Position numbers and translations under genes: made by a program
Shown here: in pieces, positions 23,743-31,533 of the stretch
Layout: each line of letters starts with the position of its first letter
Position numbering within the stretch: the first letter of the stretch is position 1
Assembly (NCBI RefSeq): GCF_004358675.1
Contig: NZ_SMZO01000043.1
Location: 1 to 32,439, forward strand
Origin: Meridianimarinicoccus aquatilis
GTDB lineage: Bacteria; Pseudomonadota; Alphaproteobacteria; Rhodobacterales; Rhodobacteraceae
DNA length: 32,439 nucleotides
Direction: 5' to 3'
The notes under the pieces: generated by a model
What the model saw: the letters and a program-made list of their open reading frames with translations, nothing else
What the model was told of the DNA's origin: nothing
Databases searched by the model: none

Positions 23743-24717
23743 ATGAGAAATTTCGTAAAGACGATCGCACAAACAGCCTTGGCCGCGCCATTGGCATTGG
23801 CTGTGTCATTTTCGGGTGCGCAAGCAGAAACGCTTCGAATTGCTTTGGCGGAAACACCATCTGACGAGCTTGCGGCATTTTTTGTTGCACTCGATCGGGC
23901 CAAGGCAAACGGGCTGGATTATGAATGGACCGCGTTTTCCGATGAAGAACTCGCCATTCAAGCCATTCTCAGCGGCCAGATGGATATTGGTTTCGGAACG
24001 CCCTATTCCGCAATGCAGCGCAGCCGCGCGCCGATCCGCATCATTTTCCAACTGTCGAAATTGAAGTTTTTTCCCGTCGCAGTAAAAGAATACACCGATC
24101 TTAGCCAACTTGATGGCAAGCCGATCATGCTGCACTCGCGCGGTGGCGGGACGGACTCAATCGCCAACGTTATCGAAGATCGCATGGGAATCGAACTTGG
24201 GGAACGGTCTTATGTGCCCGGCTCATCCAACCGTGTTGTTGCGATGCTGGCAGGTCAGGCAGAAGCAACCATTCTTGATTTGTCCAACAAGAACAAAATT
24301 ATAGCCGAGGCAGGTGACCGTTTCAACGTGCTGCCCATGTTCGACGTGGATGCAAGTGATGAAGCGCTTTTTGCCAATCTCGACTGGATTCAAGAGAACG
24401 AAGATCAGGTCAATATTCTGGTCGCAGCGCTGGTAAGCGTGTGGCAGGACGTGGCTAAGGATCCAACCATTGTAAGCCGTGAAACCAATCCGGACGGCCC
24501 GATCGGGCAACTTCCGGCTGAGATTCTGGCACAGCTTGACGGCTTTTACACGGAAGCGGTCGCTGGCGGATTGTATGACCCCAATGGCGGGGGGCGCACC
24601 GCAGCAATGGCTGATCTTGAATGGTATGCTGCATCGGGTCAGTTGGACGGCGATCCGTCTGAACTGAATATCGACGACTTTTGGTATATGGCACCACTCG
24701 ACGCCGCAACGAAGTAA
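23743..24717 (+). CDS. ABC transporter periplasmic substrate-binding protein, NitT/TauT (NMT1-like) family
   Basis: The 324-residue protein has a signal peptide ending SGAQAE (about residue 29). An NMT1/SsuA/TauA-type binding domain follows: ETLRIALAETPSDE at its start, DIGFGTPYSAMQRS, and LDGKPIMLHSRGGG. It delivers a substrate to the two permeases encoded downstream. Members bind sulfonates, nitrate, pyrimidine precursors or aromatic acids, so the ligand cannot be named from sequence. Neighbouring enzymes suggest a carboxylic acid. The start has a strong GGGAGGAG site. A stable hairpin follows the stop, which fits the usual excess of binding protein over permease. Confidence 0.88.
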   Translation: MRNFVKTIAQTALAAPLALAVSFSGAQAETLRIALAETPSDELAAFFVALDRAKANGLDYEWTAFSDEELAIQAILSGQMDIGFGTPYSAMQRSRAPIRIIFQLSKLKFFPVAVKEYTDLSQLDGKPIMLHSRGGGTDSIANVIEDRMGIELGERSYVPGSSNRVVAMLAGQAEATILDLSNKNKIIAEAGDRFNVLPMFDVDASDEALFANLDWIQENEDQVNILVAALVSVWQDVAKDPTIVSRETNPDGPIGQLPAEILAQLDGFYTEAVAGGLYDPNGGGRTAAMADLEWYAASGQLDGDPSELNIDDFWYMAPLDAATK

Positions 24718-24724
24718 ACGGACC

Positions 24725-24758
24725 GCTGTCGCTGGCCACGAGCAAGGCCGGTGACAGC
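24725..24758 (+). terminator. Stable intra-operon hairpin after the binding-protein gene
   Basis: Arms 24725-24737 and 24746-24758 pair over 13 positions (two G-U) around the 8-base loop ACGAGCAA. It is followed by CCCCCTACTTATTT rather than a long U-run. Between binding protein and permease, such a hairpin usually acts as a partial terminator or mRNA stabiliser. Confidence 0.65.
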
Positions 24759-24791
24759 CCCCTACTTATTTCTGCAACATACTGAGGCGTC

Positions 24792-25553
24792 ATGCAAAAT
24801 AGAGCCCTTTATCTAAAGGTACTTTCGGCACTTTTGGTCTTTGGCGCGTGGGAAATTGCTGGCCGGATTCCCGTCAGCTATGCCTTTCCGACGTTTCTTG
24901 AATCGATGGCGGCGCTCGCCAGAATGACCTTTGACGGAAGCATCTTCGTCGCCTATGCCGAAACCCTGAAACCGCTGGTCGTTGGCGTTGCGATCTCAAC
25001 TTTTCTCGGGATTGGCTTTGGGCTTTGGATCGGCCTCAGCGCGCGTTTCGACTGGCTGTTTTCGCCCATCTTTATCGTTATGCAAGCCGCGCCATTGGCC
25101 GCTTTGATCCCGCTGTTGGTGATGGCCTATGGGATCGGACTGACATCCAAAGTCTTCGTTGTCTGCATCATGTCGATGCCGGTCATCGTTCTCAGCACCA
25201 GCAGCGCAGTTCGCAACACACCGGCGTCAATGAAAGAAATGGCAAAGTCATTTCTGGCCAAAGATTACGAGATACTTCTGAAGATCATCATCCCTGCTGC
25301 CAGCCCAATGATCTTTTCAGGTCTGCGCCTTGGCGTCTCTGCGGGCTTCATCGGCGCCATCTTGTCAGAACTCAAAATCACTCCAACAGGTGTCGGTGAT
25401 ATCATATCCTACAGCCGGTCTATCGCTGACTATCCCAGTATGTATGCCGCGATTTTCTCAATCATCGTGCTCGCAGTTCTGTTCCTGAACCTGCTGGAAA
25501 AGACAGAAAATTATCTCTTCAAAGGAAACGATCGTGGTTATGTCACAGACTGA
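24792..25553 (+). CDS. ABC transporter permease 1 (NitT/TauT type)
   Basis: The 253-residue membrane protein of the BPD_transp_1 family has about six helices. The EAA-like loop (EMAKSFLAKDYEILLKI, then IIPAASPMIFSGLRLGV) contacts the ATPase. It forms the membrane channel with itself or with the second permease encoded two genes later. GAGG lies 4 bases before the ATG. The 3' end overlaps the ATPase gene by 20 bases, so the two are translationally coupled. Confidence 0.9.
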   Translation: MQNRALYLKVLSALLVFGAWEIAGRIPVSYAFPTFLESMAALARMTFDGSIFVAYAETLKPLVVGVAISTFLGIGFGLWIGLSARFDWLFSPIFIVMQAAPLAALIPLLVMAYGIGLTSKVFVVCIMSMPVIVLSTSSAVRNTPASMKEMAKSFLAKDYEILLKIIIPAASPMIFSGLRLGVSAGFIGAILSELKITPTGVGDIISYSRSIADYPSMYAAIFSIIVLAVLFLNLLEKTENYLFKGNDRGYVTD

Positions 25554-26340
25554 ATCGGCTTTCGCCAACGCACACCCGACAGAGCAAGACATCGCCGTTT
25601 CAATCCGCGGCGTTTCAAAGAATTATGGGGCGGTCGAAGCTCTTAAGGACATGTCGCTGGATTTTCCGCGCGGCCAACTCACCTCGCTCCTTGGGCCATC
25701 CGGCTGCGGGAAAACGACCTTGCTCAAGATCATCGCTGGGTTGCTGAAACACGATTCAGGCGAAATTATTGTTAACGGCAAGAACGTGACAGGCCCTGGC
25801 CCCAACCGGGCGTTCGTCTTTCAGGACTTCGCGCTTCTGCCTTGGGCAACTGTGATGCGGAACGTAGCCTTCGGTCTGGAACTGCGGGGCGTACCCCGAT
25901 CAGAACGCGAGGATAAGGCGGAAAAGTATATCAAAGGCGTCGGGTTGGCGGGGTTTGAGAATGCGTACCCCCACGAACTTTCCGGCGGCATGCGCCAGCG
26001 CGTTGGTTTGGCTCGTGCCCTCTCGGTCGATGCCAACGTTTTGCTGCTTGATGAACCGTTCTCGGCCGTTGATGAACAGACGCGACGCAAGTTTCAGGAA
26101 GATCTTCTGTCGCTTGTCGCAAATGAAAAGAAGACTTTCATCTTCGTCACGCATTCTATCGAAGAAGCGGTCTATTGTTCGGATCAGATCGCGCTATTGC
26201 TGCCCCGACCAAGTCGTGTGCACGAAATGATACGCCCTCAGATTGATCGCTCCAAGGGCGTCGACAACATTCCCCGCGAGCCTGAATATCTTGATATCGT
26301 TGATCAAATTTGGGCGTCTTTGCGCGCCTATGTGGAATAG
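25534..26340 (+). CDS. ABC transporter ATP-binding protein (NitT/TauT type)
   Basis: The 268-residue ATPase has Walker A GPSGCGKTT, signature LSGGMRQRVGLARAL, Walker B LLLDEPFSAVDEQ and switch histidine in VTHSIEEAVY, all intact. It belongs to the SsuB/TauB/NrtD-type group of importer ATPases. The GTG at 25534 lies 7 bases after AAGGA; an in-frame ATG at 25540 is the alternative. It is encoded between two permease genes, so one ATPase homodimer presumably powers a channel made of both. Confidence 0.93.
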   Translation: MVMSQTESAFANAHPTEQDIAVSIRGVSKNYGAVEALKDMSLDFPRGQLTSLLGPSGCGKTTLLKIIAGLLKHDSGEIIVNGKNVTGPGPNRAFVFQDFALLPWATVMRNVAFGLELRGVPRSEREDKAEKYIKGVGLAGFENAYPHELSGGMRQRVGLARALSVDANVLLLDEPFSAVDEQTRRKFQEDLLSLVANEKKTFIFVTHSIEEAVYCSDQIALLLPRPSRVHEMIRPQIDRSKGVDNIPREPEYLDIVDQIWASLRAYVE

Positions 26341-26349
26341 GGGCCGATC

Positions 26350-27105
26350 ATGGTGATCATGGGTTACAAGCTCCCCAATATGTCTTCGCTTCTGATTTGG
26401 GGGCTTTTGTGGGAAATAATCGGCCAGACGGGTTTGACATTCTTCGTTCCGCCTTTGTCAGAAGTGTTCGTGACGTTGTTCAAGATCATCGGCACGCCTG
26501 CTTTCGTCAAAGCGTTGACCGAAACTGCGCAGGCGTTCCTGGCCGGGGTCTTTTTTGCCATCGCCATCGGAATTCCAGTAGGGATTTTCATGGGTCGCAG
26601 TCGATTGTTGGACGAGTTGCTGCTGCCGTGGGTCAATATTTTCGTCAGCGCGCCGCTGACTGCATTGGTGCCTGTTCTGATGGTGTTGTTCGGCTTCGGA
26701 ATGAAATCTATCATCATTACGACAACGCTGTTCGGCATTTGGATCATCATTCTAAACACGCGTGCGGGCGTGCGTCAGATCAACCGATCCTTGATCGAGA
26801 TGTCCAGAAGCTTCGGCGCATCGCAGTTCGATGCATTTACCAAGGTCTATTTCTGGGCTGCCTTGCCAGAAATTCTTGGCGGCGTGCGGATTGGTGTCAT
26901 CCGTGCCGTAAAGGGCGTCATCATCGGTCAGCTTTTAATATCGATCGTTGGCTTTGGCGCGCTCTTCGAACTCTATGCATCGAACTTTCTGATGTCGCAT
27001 TTCTGGGCGGTTCTTATCGTGCTGTTCGCTCTCGCGTTCTCGATCTCCGAGTTCTTGGGATATTTAGAACGGAGAGTGTCCTACTATGCCGCAAACCGTT
27101 CATAA
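26350..27105 (+). CDS. ABC transporter permease 2 (NitT/TauT type)
   Basis: The 251-residue protein has five to six membrane helices and the EAA loop EMSRSFGASQFDAFTKV followed by FWAALPEILGGVRIGV. It is only loosely similar to permease 1, so the transporter probably uses a heterodimeric channel rather than a recent duplicate. It starts 9 bases after the ATPase stop, in the same operon. A 24-base gap separates it from the CoA-ligase gene. Confidence 0.88.
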   Translation: MVIMGYKLPNMSSLLIWGLLWEIIGQTGLTFFVPPLSEVFVTLFKIIGTPAFVKALTETAQAFLAGVFFAIAIGIPVGIFMGRSRLLDELLLPWVNIFVSAPLTALVPVLMVLFGFGMKSIIITTTLFGIWIIILNTRAGVRQINRSLIEMSRSFGASQFDAFTKVYFWAALPEILGGVRIGVIRAVKGVIIGQLLISIVGFGALFELYASNFLMSHFWAVLIVLFALAFSISEFLGYLERRVSYYAANRS

Positions 27106-27129
27106 ATTTAAAAAAAGTAGGCTTCGAGC

Positions 27130-28662
27130 ATGTCCGTGACTCTGCAATCTCTTCTCGCGCCGCATGACCCAGACCTTGTCGCCATCGGTGCCCCGGACCG
27201 TGATTGGTTGACCTATGGAAAACTGCGGGAGCTGAGCGATCAGGTCGCGCGCCAACTGCACGATGCCGGGATCGGCAGCGATGACCGTGTCGCGATCGTA
27301 TTGCCGAACGGCCCAGAAATGGCAGCCGCTTTTGTGACCATCGCACAGGCGGCAATCACCGCCCCGCTGAACCCAGCCTATCGGTTGGATGAATATGCAT
27401 TCTATCTCGAAGACCTGAAGGCCAAGGCACTTGTCGTTCTGGCGGATGATCAAGGACCAGCGGTCCAAGCGGCGCAGCAATGCGGGGTGGGTATTTTACG
27501 GCTTCACGTTGATCCGTCTGATCCGGCGGGCGTCTTTAGCCTTTCGCCAGACGGGGATGTGGGGGAGTCGCCAAGTTCAGGACCACCCGGACCCGATAGC
27601 ACGGCGTTGATCCTCCACACGTCCGGCACAACATCGCGGCCCAAGATCGTGCCGCTGCTTCAGTCAAATCTGGTCGCCTCAGCCCGAAACATTGAAGCGT
27701 CTCTTGCTTTGACATCGGCGGACCGGTGCTTGAATGTGATGCCATTGTTCCACATCCATGGATTGATTGCTGCGGTATCGGCATCGCTGGCCGCGGGTGC
27801 CTCGGTCTGGTGTGCCCCTGGCTTTGACGCGCTGAAGTTCTTTGGCTGGATGAAAGTCGCCAAGCCGTCTTGGTATACGGCTGTCCCAACGATGCATCAG
27901 GCGATACTTTCACGTGCCGCACGCAATGCGGATGTTATCGCAAAATCGCCATTGCGGTTCCTGCGATCGTCGTCAGCGTCGCTTCCAGCCCAGGTGATGA
28001 CCGCGCTGACCGACACGTTTGGCGCTCCAGTCATAGAAGCTTATGGGATGACCGAAGCCACCCATCAGATGACGAGCAACCCCCTTGCCGAAGGCGCACA
28101 AATCCCCGGTTCTGTGGGCGTGGCTGCGGGGCCATTGGTGCGCATTGCCCACGAAGCTGAAAACAAAATTATCGCGGGAACCGGTGAGGTCGTAATTTCG
28201 GGGCCGAATGTCACACTGGGATATGAAAGCAACCCTGACGCAAACGCCGCCAACTTCTTTGAGGCGGATGGTCTGCGCTGGTTTCGCACTGGGGATCAGG
28301 GGGCGATCGACGACGCCGGGTATCTACGCCTGACCGGACGCCTGAAAGAGATCATCAACCGGGGCGGCGAAAAGATCAGCCCCCTTGAGGTTGATGGCAT
28401 CTTGCTGGATCATCCGGCGGTGACCCAAGTTGTGACCTTCGCAGTCCCACACACCAAGTTGGGCGAAGAGGTCGCAGCGGCCGTCGTCTTGGTCGAAGGC
28501 CAAGTCGCCACCGACCAAGAGATCCGCGCCTTTGCCGCTGAACGTTTGGCTGATTTCAAAGTGCCGCGCCACGTGGTCATACTGGACGAAATCCCAAAAG
28601 GGGCCACAGGGAAGATGCAGCGCATTGGTTTGGCCGAAAAACTGGGACTTGGCGCGCGATGA
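27130..28662 (+). CDS. AMP-forming acyl-CoA synthetase, oxalate-CoA-ligase-like
   Basis: The 510-residue enzyme activates a carboxylic acid with ATP and CoA. Adenylation motifs are complete: HTSGTTSRPK (163-172), YGMTEATHQ, WFRTGDQG, GRLKEIINRGGEKISP and the C-terminal PKGATGKMQR, with the lysine that forms the adenylate. The regions VAIVLPNGPEMAAAF, APLNPAYR, MPLFHIHGLIAA and WYTAVPTMHQAIL resemble the oxalyl-CoA synthetase group (Pcs60/AAE3), but the real acid could be another short or dicarboxylic acid. It lies in the importer operon, so it probably activates the imported compound or its product. The next gene overlaps it by ATGA. Confidence 0.85.
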   Translation: MSVTLQSLLAPHDPDLVAIGAPDRDWLTYGKLRELSDQVARQLHDAGIGSDDRVAIVLPNGPEMAAAFVTIAQAAITAPLNPAYRLDEYAFYLEDLKAKALVVLADDQGPAVQAAQQCGVGILRLHVDPSDPAGVFSLSPDGDVGESPSSGPPGPDSTALILHTSGTTSRPKIVPLLQSNLVASARNIEASLALTSADRCLNVMPLFHIHGLIAAVSASLAAGASVWCAPGFDALKFFGWMKVAKPSWYTAVPTMHQAILSRAARNADVIAKSPLRFLRSSSASLPAQVMTALTDTFGAPVIEAYGMTEATHQMTSNPLAEGAQIPGSVGVAAGPLVRIAHEAENKIIAGTGEVVISGPNVTLGYESNPDANAANFFEADGLRWFRTGDQGAIDDAGYLRLTGRLKEIINRGGEKISPLEVDGILLDHPAVTQVVTFAVPHTKLGEEVAAAVVLVEGQVATDQEIRAFAAERLADFKVPRHVVILDEIPKGATGKMQRIGLAEKLGLGAR

Positions 28663-29639
28663 AGGTCTGTATTTTCGGCGCCGGGGCGATCGGTGGCTAT
28701 ATGGGCGCCAAACTGGCGCAGGCGGGGGCAGATGTCAGCCTTGTTGCGCGCGGCCCGCACCTTGCCGCGATGCAGGACAAGGGGCTCACTCTTTTAGAGC
28801 ATGGATCAGAGCCCGTGACCGTGCCGGTAAAGGCCAGTGAAGACCCCGCAAAACTGGGGGTCCAAGACTATGTTATCGTTACGCTGAAAGCGCATTCCGT
28901 TCCGCCTGTTGTTCCTTTGTTGAAACAGCTTCTCGGACCAAACAGCACGCTTGTAAGCGGGGTCAACGGCGTGCCGTGGTGGTATTTTCACAAGATTGGC
29001 GGCCCGTTTGAAGGCACGCGGTTGGCAACGGTCGATCCGGGAAATGCACAATGGGATGGGATAGGTCCAGACAACGTGTTGGGCTGCGTTGTTTACCCTG
29101 CCGCCGAAGTCAGCGAACCCGGCACCGTGCGACACTTAGAAGGCAATCGGTTTTCTTTGGGCGAGCCTGATGGCACGAAATCCGACCGTGCCCTGGCCTT
29201 GTCGAAATTGCTGATTACAGCAGGGCTCAAGGCGCCGGTGCGCCCGAAATTGCGTGATGAAATTTGGGTCAAGCTGTGGGGCAATTTGTCTTTCAATCCG
29301 ATTTCTGTGCTGACAGATGCCACGCTGGACGTTTTGTGCACCGATGTCGGCACCCGCCCCGTGGCCCGCGCGATGATGGTCGAGGCGCAGACAATTGCCG
29401 AAAAACTGGGCGTCAAGTTTCCGATCGACGTTGACCGCCGCCTGGATGGCGGTGCCGCAGTCGGTGCGCACCGGACGTCGATGCTGCAAGACCTCGATGC
29501 AGGGCGCCCCATGGAAATAGATGCGCTTGTTGGGGCTGTCAAAGAGCTGGGGGTGCTGACGGGCACCGCGACACCGACGCTTGACGCTGTTTTGGCCTTG
29601 GTCCAGTTGCGGGCCCGCTCTGCAGGTCTTTACCCATAG
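28659..29639 (+). CDS. Ketopantoate-reductase-family (PanE/ApbA) NAD(P)-dependent dehydrogenase
   Basis: The 326-residue protein starts with MKVCIFGAGAIGGYMGAKL, a Rossmann GxGxxG at residues 7-12. It has the linker IVTLKAHSV with the conserved lysine and the C-terminal helical domain with EIWVKLWGNLSFNPIS. It would reduce a 2-keto acid or oxidise the matching hydroxy acid. True PanE genes are usually near pantothenate genes; here it ends a transport/CoA-ligase operon. A paralogue acting on another 2-keto acid is more likely than pantothenate synthesis. It overlaps the ligase stop by ATGA. Confidence 0.88.
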   Translation: MKVCIFGAGAIGGYMGAKLAQAGADVSLVARGPHLAAMQDKGLTLLEHGSEPVTVPVKASEDPAKLGVQDYVIVTLKAHSVPPVVPLLKQLLGPNSTLVSGVNGVPWWYFHKIGGPFEGTRLATVDPGNAQWDGIGPDNVLGCVVYPAAEVSEPGTVRHLEGNRFSLGEPDGTKSDRALALSKLLITAGLKAPVRPKLRDEIWVKLWGNLSFNPISVLTDATLDVLCTDVGTRPVARAMMVEAQTIAEKLGVKFPIDVDRRLDGGAAVGAHRTSMLQDLDAGRPMEIDALVGAVKELGVLTGTATPTLDAVLALVQLRARSAGLYP

Positions 29640-29658
29640 CATCACTGGGCAGATGCCT

Positions 29659-29687
29659 TTGACAGTCTTGGGCTGCCCCGGATTTAT
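29659..29687 (+). promoter_or_regulatory. Sigma70-like promoter candidate
   Basis: TTGACA (29659-29664), a 17-base spacer and ATTTAT (29682-29687) fit the -35/-10 consensus well at -35 and partly at -10. It lies upstream of the IS remnant, 370 bases before the decarboxylase gene. It may be an old IS promoter or drive a long leader. Confidence 0.35.
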
Positions 29688-29730
29688 TCCGCTCCTTTGA
29701 ATTGGTACTTTGCCGCAAAGGCGAAACGAT

Positions 29731-29856
29731 ATGGCACATCAACCAACCCCGGAATTTCGTTCCGAAGCAGTGCGTGTAGCGTTAACCAGCGGCTCGCCGC
29801 CTAGGCAGGTTGCAGCGGACATTTGCGCTGGCTTCTCGACGCCTAGATCAGGGTAA
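29731..29856 (+). pseudogene. IS3-family transposase OrfA remnant
   Basis: A 41-codon frame contains TPEFRSEAVRVALTSGSPPR followed by QVAADICAGFST. This matches the N-terminal helix-turn-helix of IS3-type OrfA proteins (usual form TPEFRAEAVRLALTSG...RRQVAADLGVGFSTL). It then runs into a stop, where OrfA normally continues for ~60 more residues; no orfB follows. TGGGCTGCCCCGG at 29669-29681 may be the left terminal repeat. No right end was found. This is a dead fragment. Confidence 0.65.
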
Positions 29857-30055
29857 TGCGCATGCGGTGTCAGACTAACTGCGGCTCGTGATCACCGTTC
29901 AGAGCAAAGGCACCTGAAACCCGCGAGAGCCAAGACCCGTGCCGTACTCTAGTCGGCGACTTGTGCGCAATTTGTGACCCTTCACATCGGGCACCTTGGT
30001 TGCCGGCCTCTTTCGTGCCAAGTTCAGCGGGCTGATTTGTACACGCGAGGATATC

Positions 30056-31441
30056 ATGCCAACACCGACACTTGGGACCGATGAAGACGAACTTTATGTG
30101 TCTCAAAGCGCACTTGGCCCGCTTCCGAAATCTGAATTTCCAAGGGCTGGCAGCGCCCCGCGTGTCGCCTATGCCGGTATCCGGGACGAGTTGCTTCTTG
30201 ATGGAAATGCCCGGCAGAATCTTGCCACGTTTTGCCAGACTTGGGAGGAACCAGAGCTTCACCAGTTGATGGATGATTGCATCGACAAGAACATGGTCGA
30301 CAAGGACGAATACCCCCAGACAGCCGAGATCGAAAAACGCTGCGTGCAGATGCTTGCAGATCTATGGAACGCACCAAACCCAAAGGCTGGTGTGGGAAGT
30401 TCCACCACCGGCTCCTCAGAGGCGGCGATGTTGGGCGGCCTTGCCATGAAACGCCGTTGGGAAGCGCGCCAGCGTGCTGCCGGCAAACCCACCGGCAAGC
30501 CCAATATTGTGACCGGCCCGGTTCAGATTTGCTGGCACAAATTTACTCGCTATTGGGACATTGAGCATCGCGAAATTCCGATGGAAGATGGCCGACTTCT
30601 CATGACAGCCGAAGAGGTCATCAAGCGGTGCGATGAAAACACCATTGGTGTCGTCCCGACACTCGGCGTGACCTTCACGGGCGAGTACGAGCCCGTTAAG
30701 GCAGTGTCAGACGCGCTTGATCAATATGAATGTGACACAGGGTTGGACATTCCGATTCATGTCGATGGTGCAAGTGGCGGGTTTCTGGCCCCGTTTTGTG
30801 CCCCGGATCTGCAATGGGATTTCAGCTTGCCAAGGGTCCGGTCCATCAATGCATCCGGCCATAAATTCGGGCTGGCGCCCTTGGGTGTCGGATGGATACT
30901 CTGGCGCACTGAAGACGACCTGCCCGAAGAAATGGTTTTTTACGTGAACTATCTTGGGGGGAATATGCGCGATATCGCGTTGAACTTCTCGCGTCCCGGC
31001 GGGCAGGTGGTCAGCCAGTACTACAACTTTCTGCGTCTGGGCCGCAGCGGGTACGCGTCAGTTCACGGGACGTGCTACACGACCGCCAGTTTCTTGGCAG
31101 ATGAAATTGCCCAGCTTGGACCATTTGAGATTGTTTATGACGGCACCCCCGAACAGGGAATCCCGTGTGTGTGCTGGAAGATCAAGCCCGGTGCGGATCC
31201 CGGATTTTCGCTGTTCGATCTTGCAGATCGGCTGCGTATTCGCGGCTGGCAGGTTCCGGCCTATGCCTTGCCGGCGAATTGCACCGCCGTGCCGGTGCAG
31301 CGCATCTTGGTCCGGAATGGAGTGAGCCGCGATTTGGCCGAGCTTTTGCTTGCGGATATTCGCGATGCTTTGGCACACCTCGAAAAGCACCCGGCGCAAA
31401 CACCGCTTGGGTCTGACGATGGGTGCGGTTTTCATCACTAA
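30056..31441 (+). CDS. gadB: Glutamate decarboxylase (PLP-dependent)
   Basis: The 461-residue protein converts glutamate to GABA and CO2, consuming a proton. The length is close to the E. coli enzyme (466). It has SSTTGSSEA (115-123), [10 protein letters not shown] (234-243) with the PLP-pairing aspartate D237, and SGHKFG (267-272) with PLP lysine K270. The C-terminus ends in His-His, as bacterial Gad enzymes end near a histidine that blocks the active site at neutral pH. ATG 30056 has GAGG 5 bases upstream; a GTG/ATG frame upstream at 29996 lacks this. No glutamate/GABA antiporter gene is adjacent, so a metabolic role (GABA shunt) is as likely as acid resistance. Confidence 0.93.
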   Translation: MPTPTLGTDEDELYVSQSALGPLPKSEFPRAGSAPRVAYAGIRDELLLDGNARQNLATFCQTWEEPELHQLMDDCIDKNMVDKDEYPQTAEIEKRCVQMLADLWNAPNPKAGVGSSTTGSSEAAMLGGLAMKRRWEARQRAAGKPTGKPNIVTGPVQICWHKFTRYWDIEHREIPMEDGRLLMTAEEVIKRCDENTIGVVPTLGVTFTGEYEPVKAVSDALDQYECDTGLDIPIHVDGASGGFLAPFCAPDLQWDFSLPRVRSINASGHKFGLAPLGVGWILWRTEDDLPEEMVFYVNYLGGNMRDIALNFSRPGGQVVSQYYNFLRLGRSGYASVHGTCYTTASFLADEIAQLGPFEIVYDGTPEQGIPCVCWKIKPGADPGFSLFDLADRLRIRGWQVPAYALPANCTAVPVQRILVRNGVSRDLAELLLADIRDALAHLEKHPAQTPLGSDDGCGFHH

Positions 31442-31505
31442 GGCTGAGACGGAGTCGCGGTCCGGTCGCACCTTGCACTTAGTTTAGGGCGTTTTCGTAC
31501 ATAGC

Positions 31506-31520
31506 TGCAAAGAGTTTGCA
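31506..31520. repeat. Short inverted repeat between convergent genes
   Basis: TGCAAA-GAG-TTTGCA forms a 6-bp hairpin between the ends of the decarboxylase and exporter genes. It is weak for a terminator, but no stronger one is present in the 92-bp gap. Confidence 0.35.
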
Positions 31521-31533
31521 TTCCGGACCCTGA

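Larger units (their letters stand above)
29640..30055. other. 416-bp stretch with decayed IS remnant and no intact gene
   Basis: Between the dehydrogenase and glutamate decarboxylase genes I see only a 41-codon IS3-type OrfA remnant (29731-29856) and a sigma70-like promoter candidate (29659-29687). Bases 29857-30055 show no coding signal, RNA gene or hairpin that I can support, apart from the ribosome site of the decarboxylase gene at 30047-30050. Confidence 0.6.

Noticed and set aside
26310-27167. 285-codon frame overlapping permease 2 in another frame
   Set aside because: It is rich in Arg/His/Cys with no membrane helices, while the permease frame shows clear helices and an EAA loop.
29996-30055. 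Upstream in-frame start for glutamate decarboxylase
   Set aside because: It lacks a good ribosome site and adds 20 residues not expected in Gad proteins, while 30056 has GAGG 5 bases before it.
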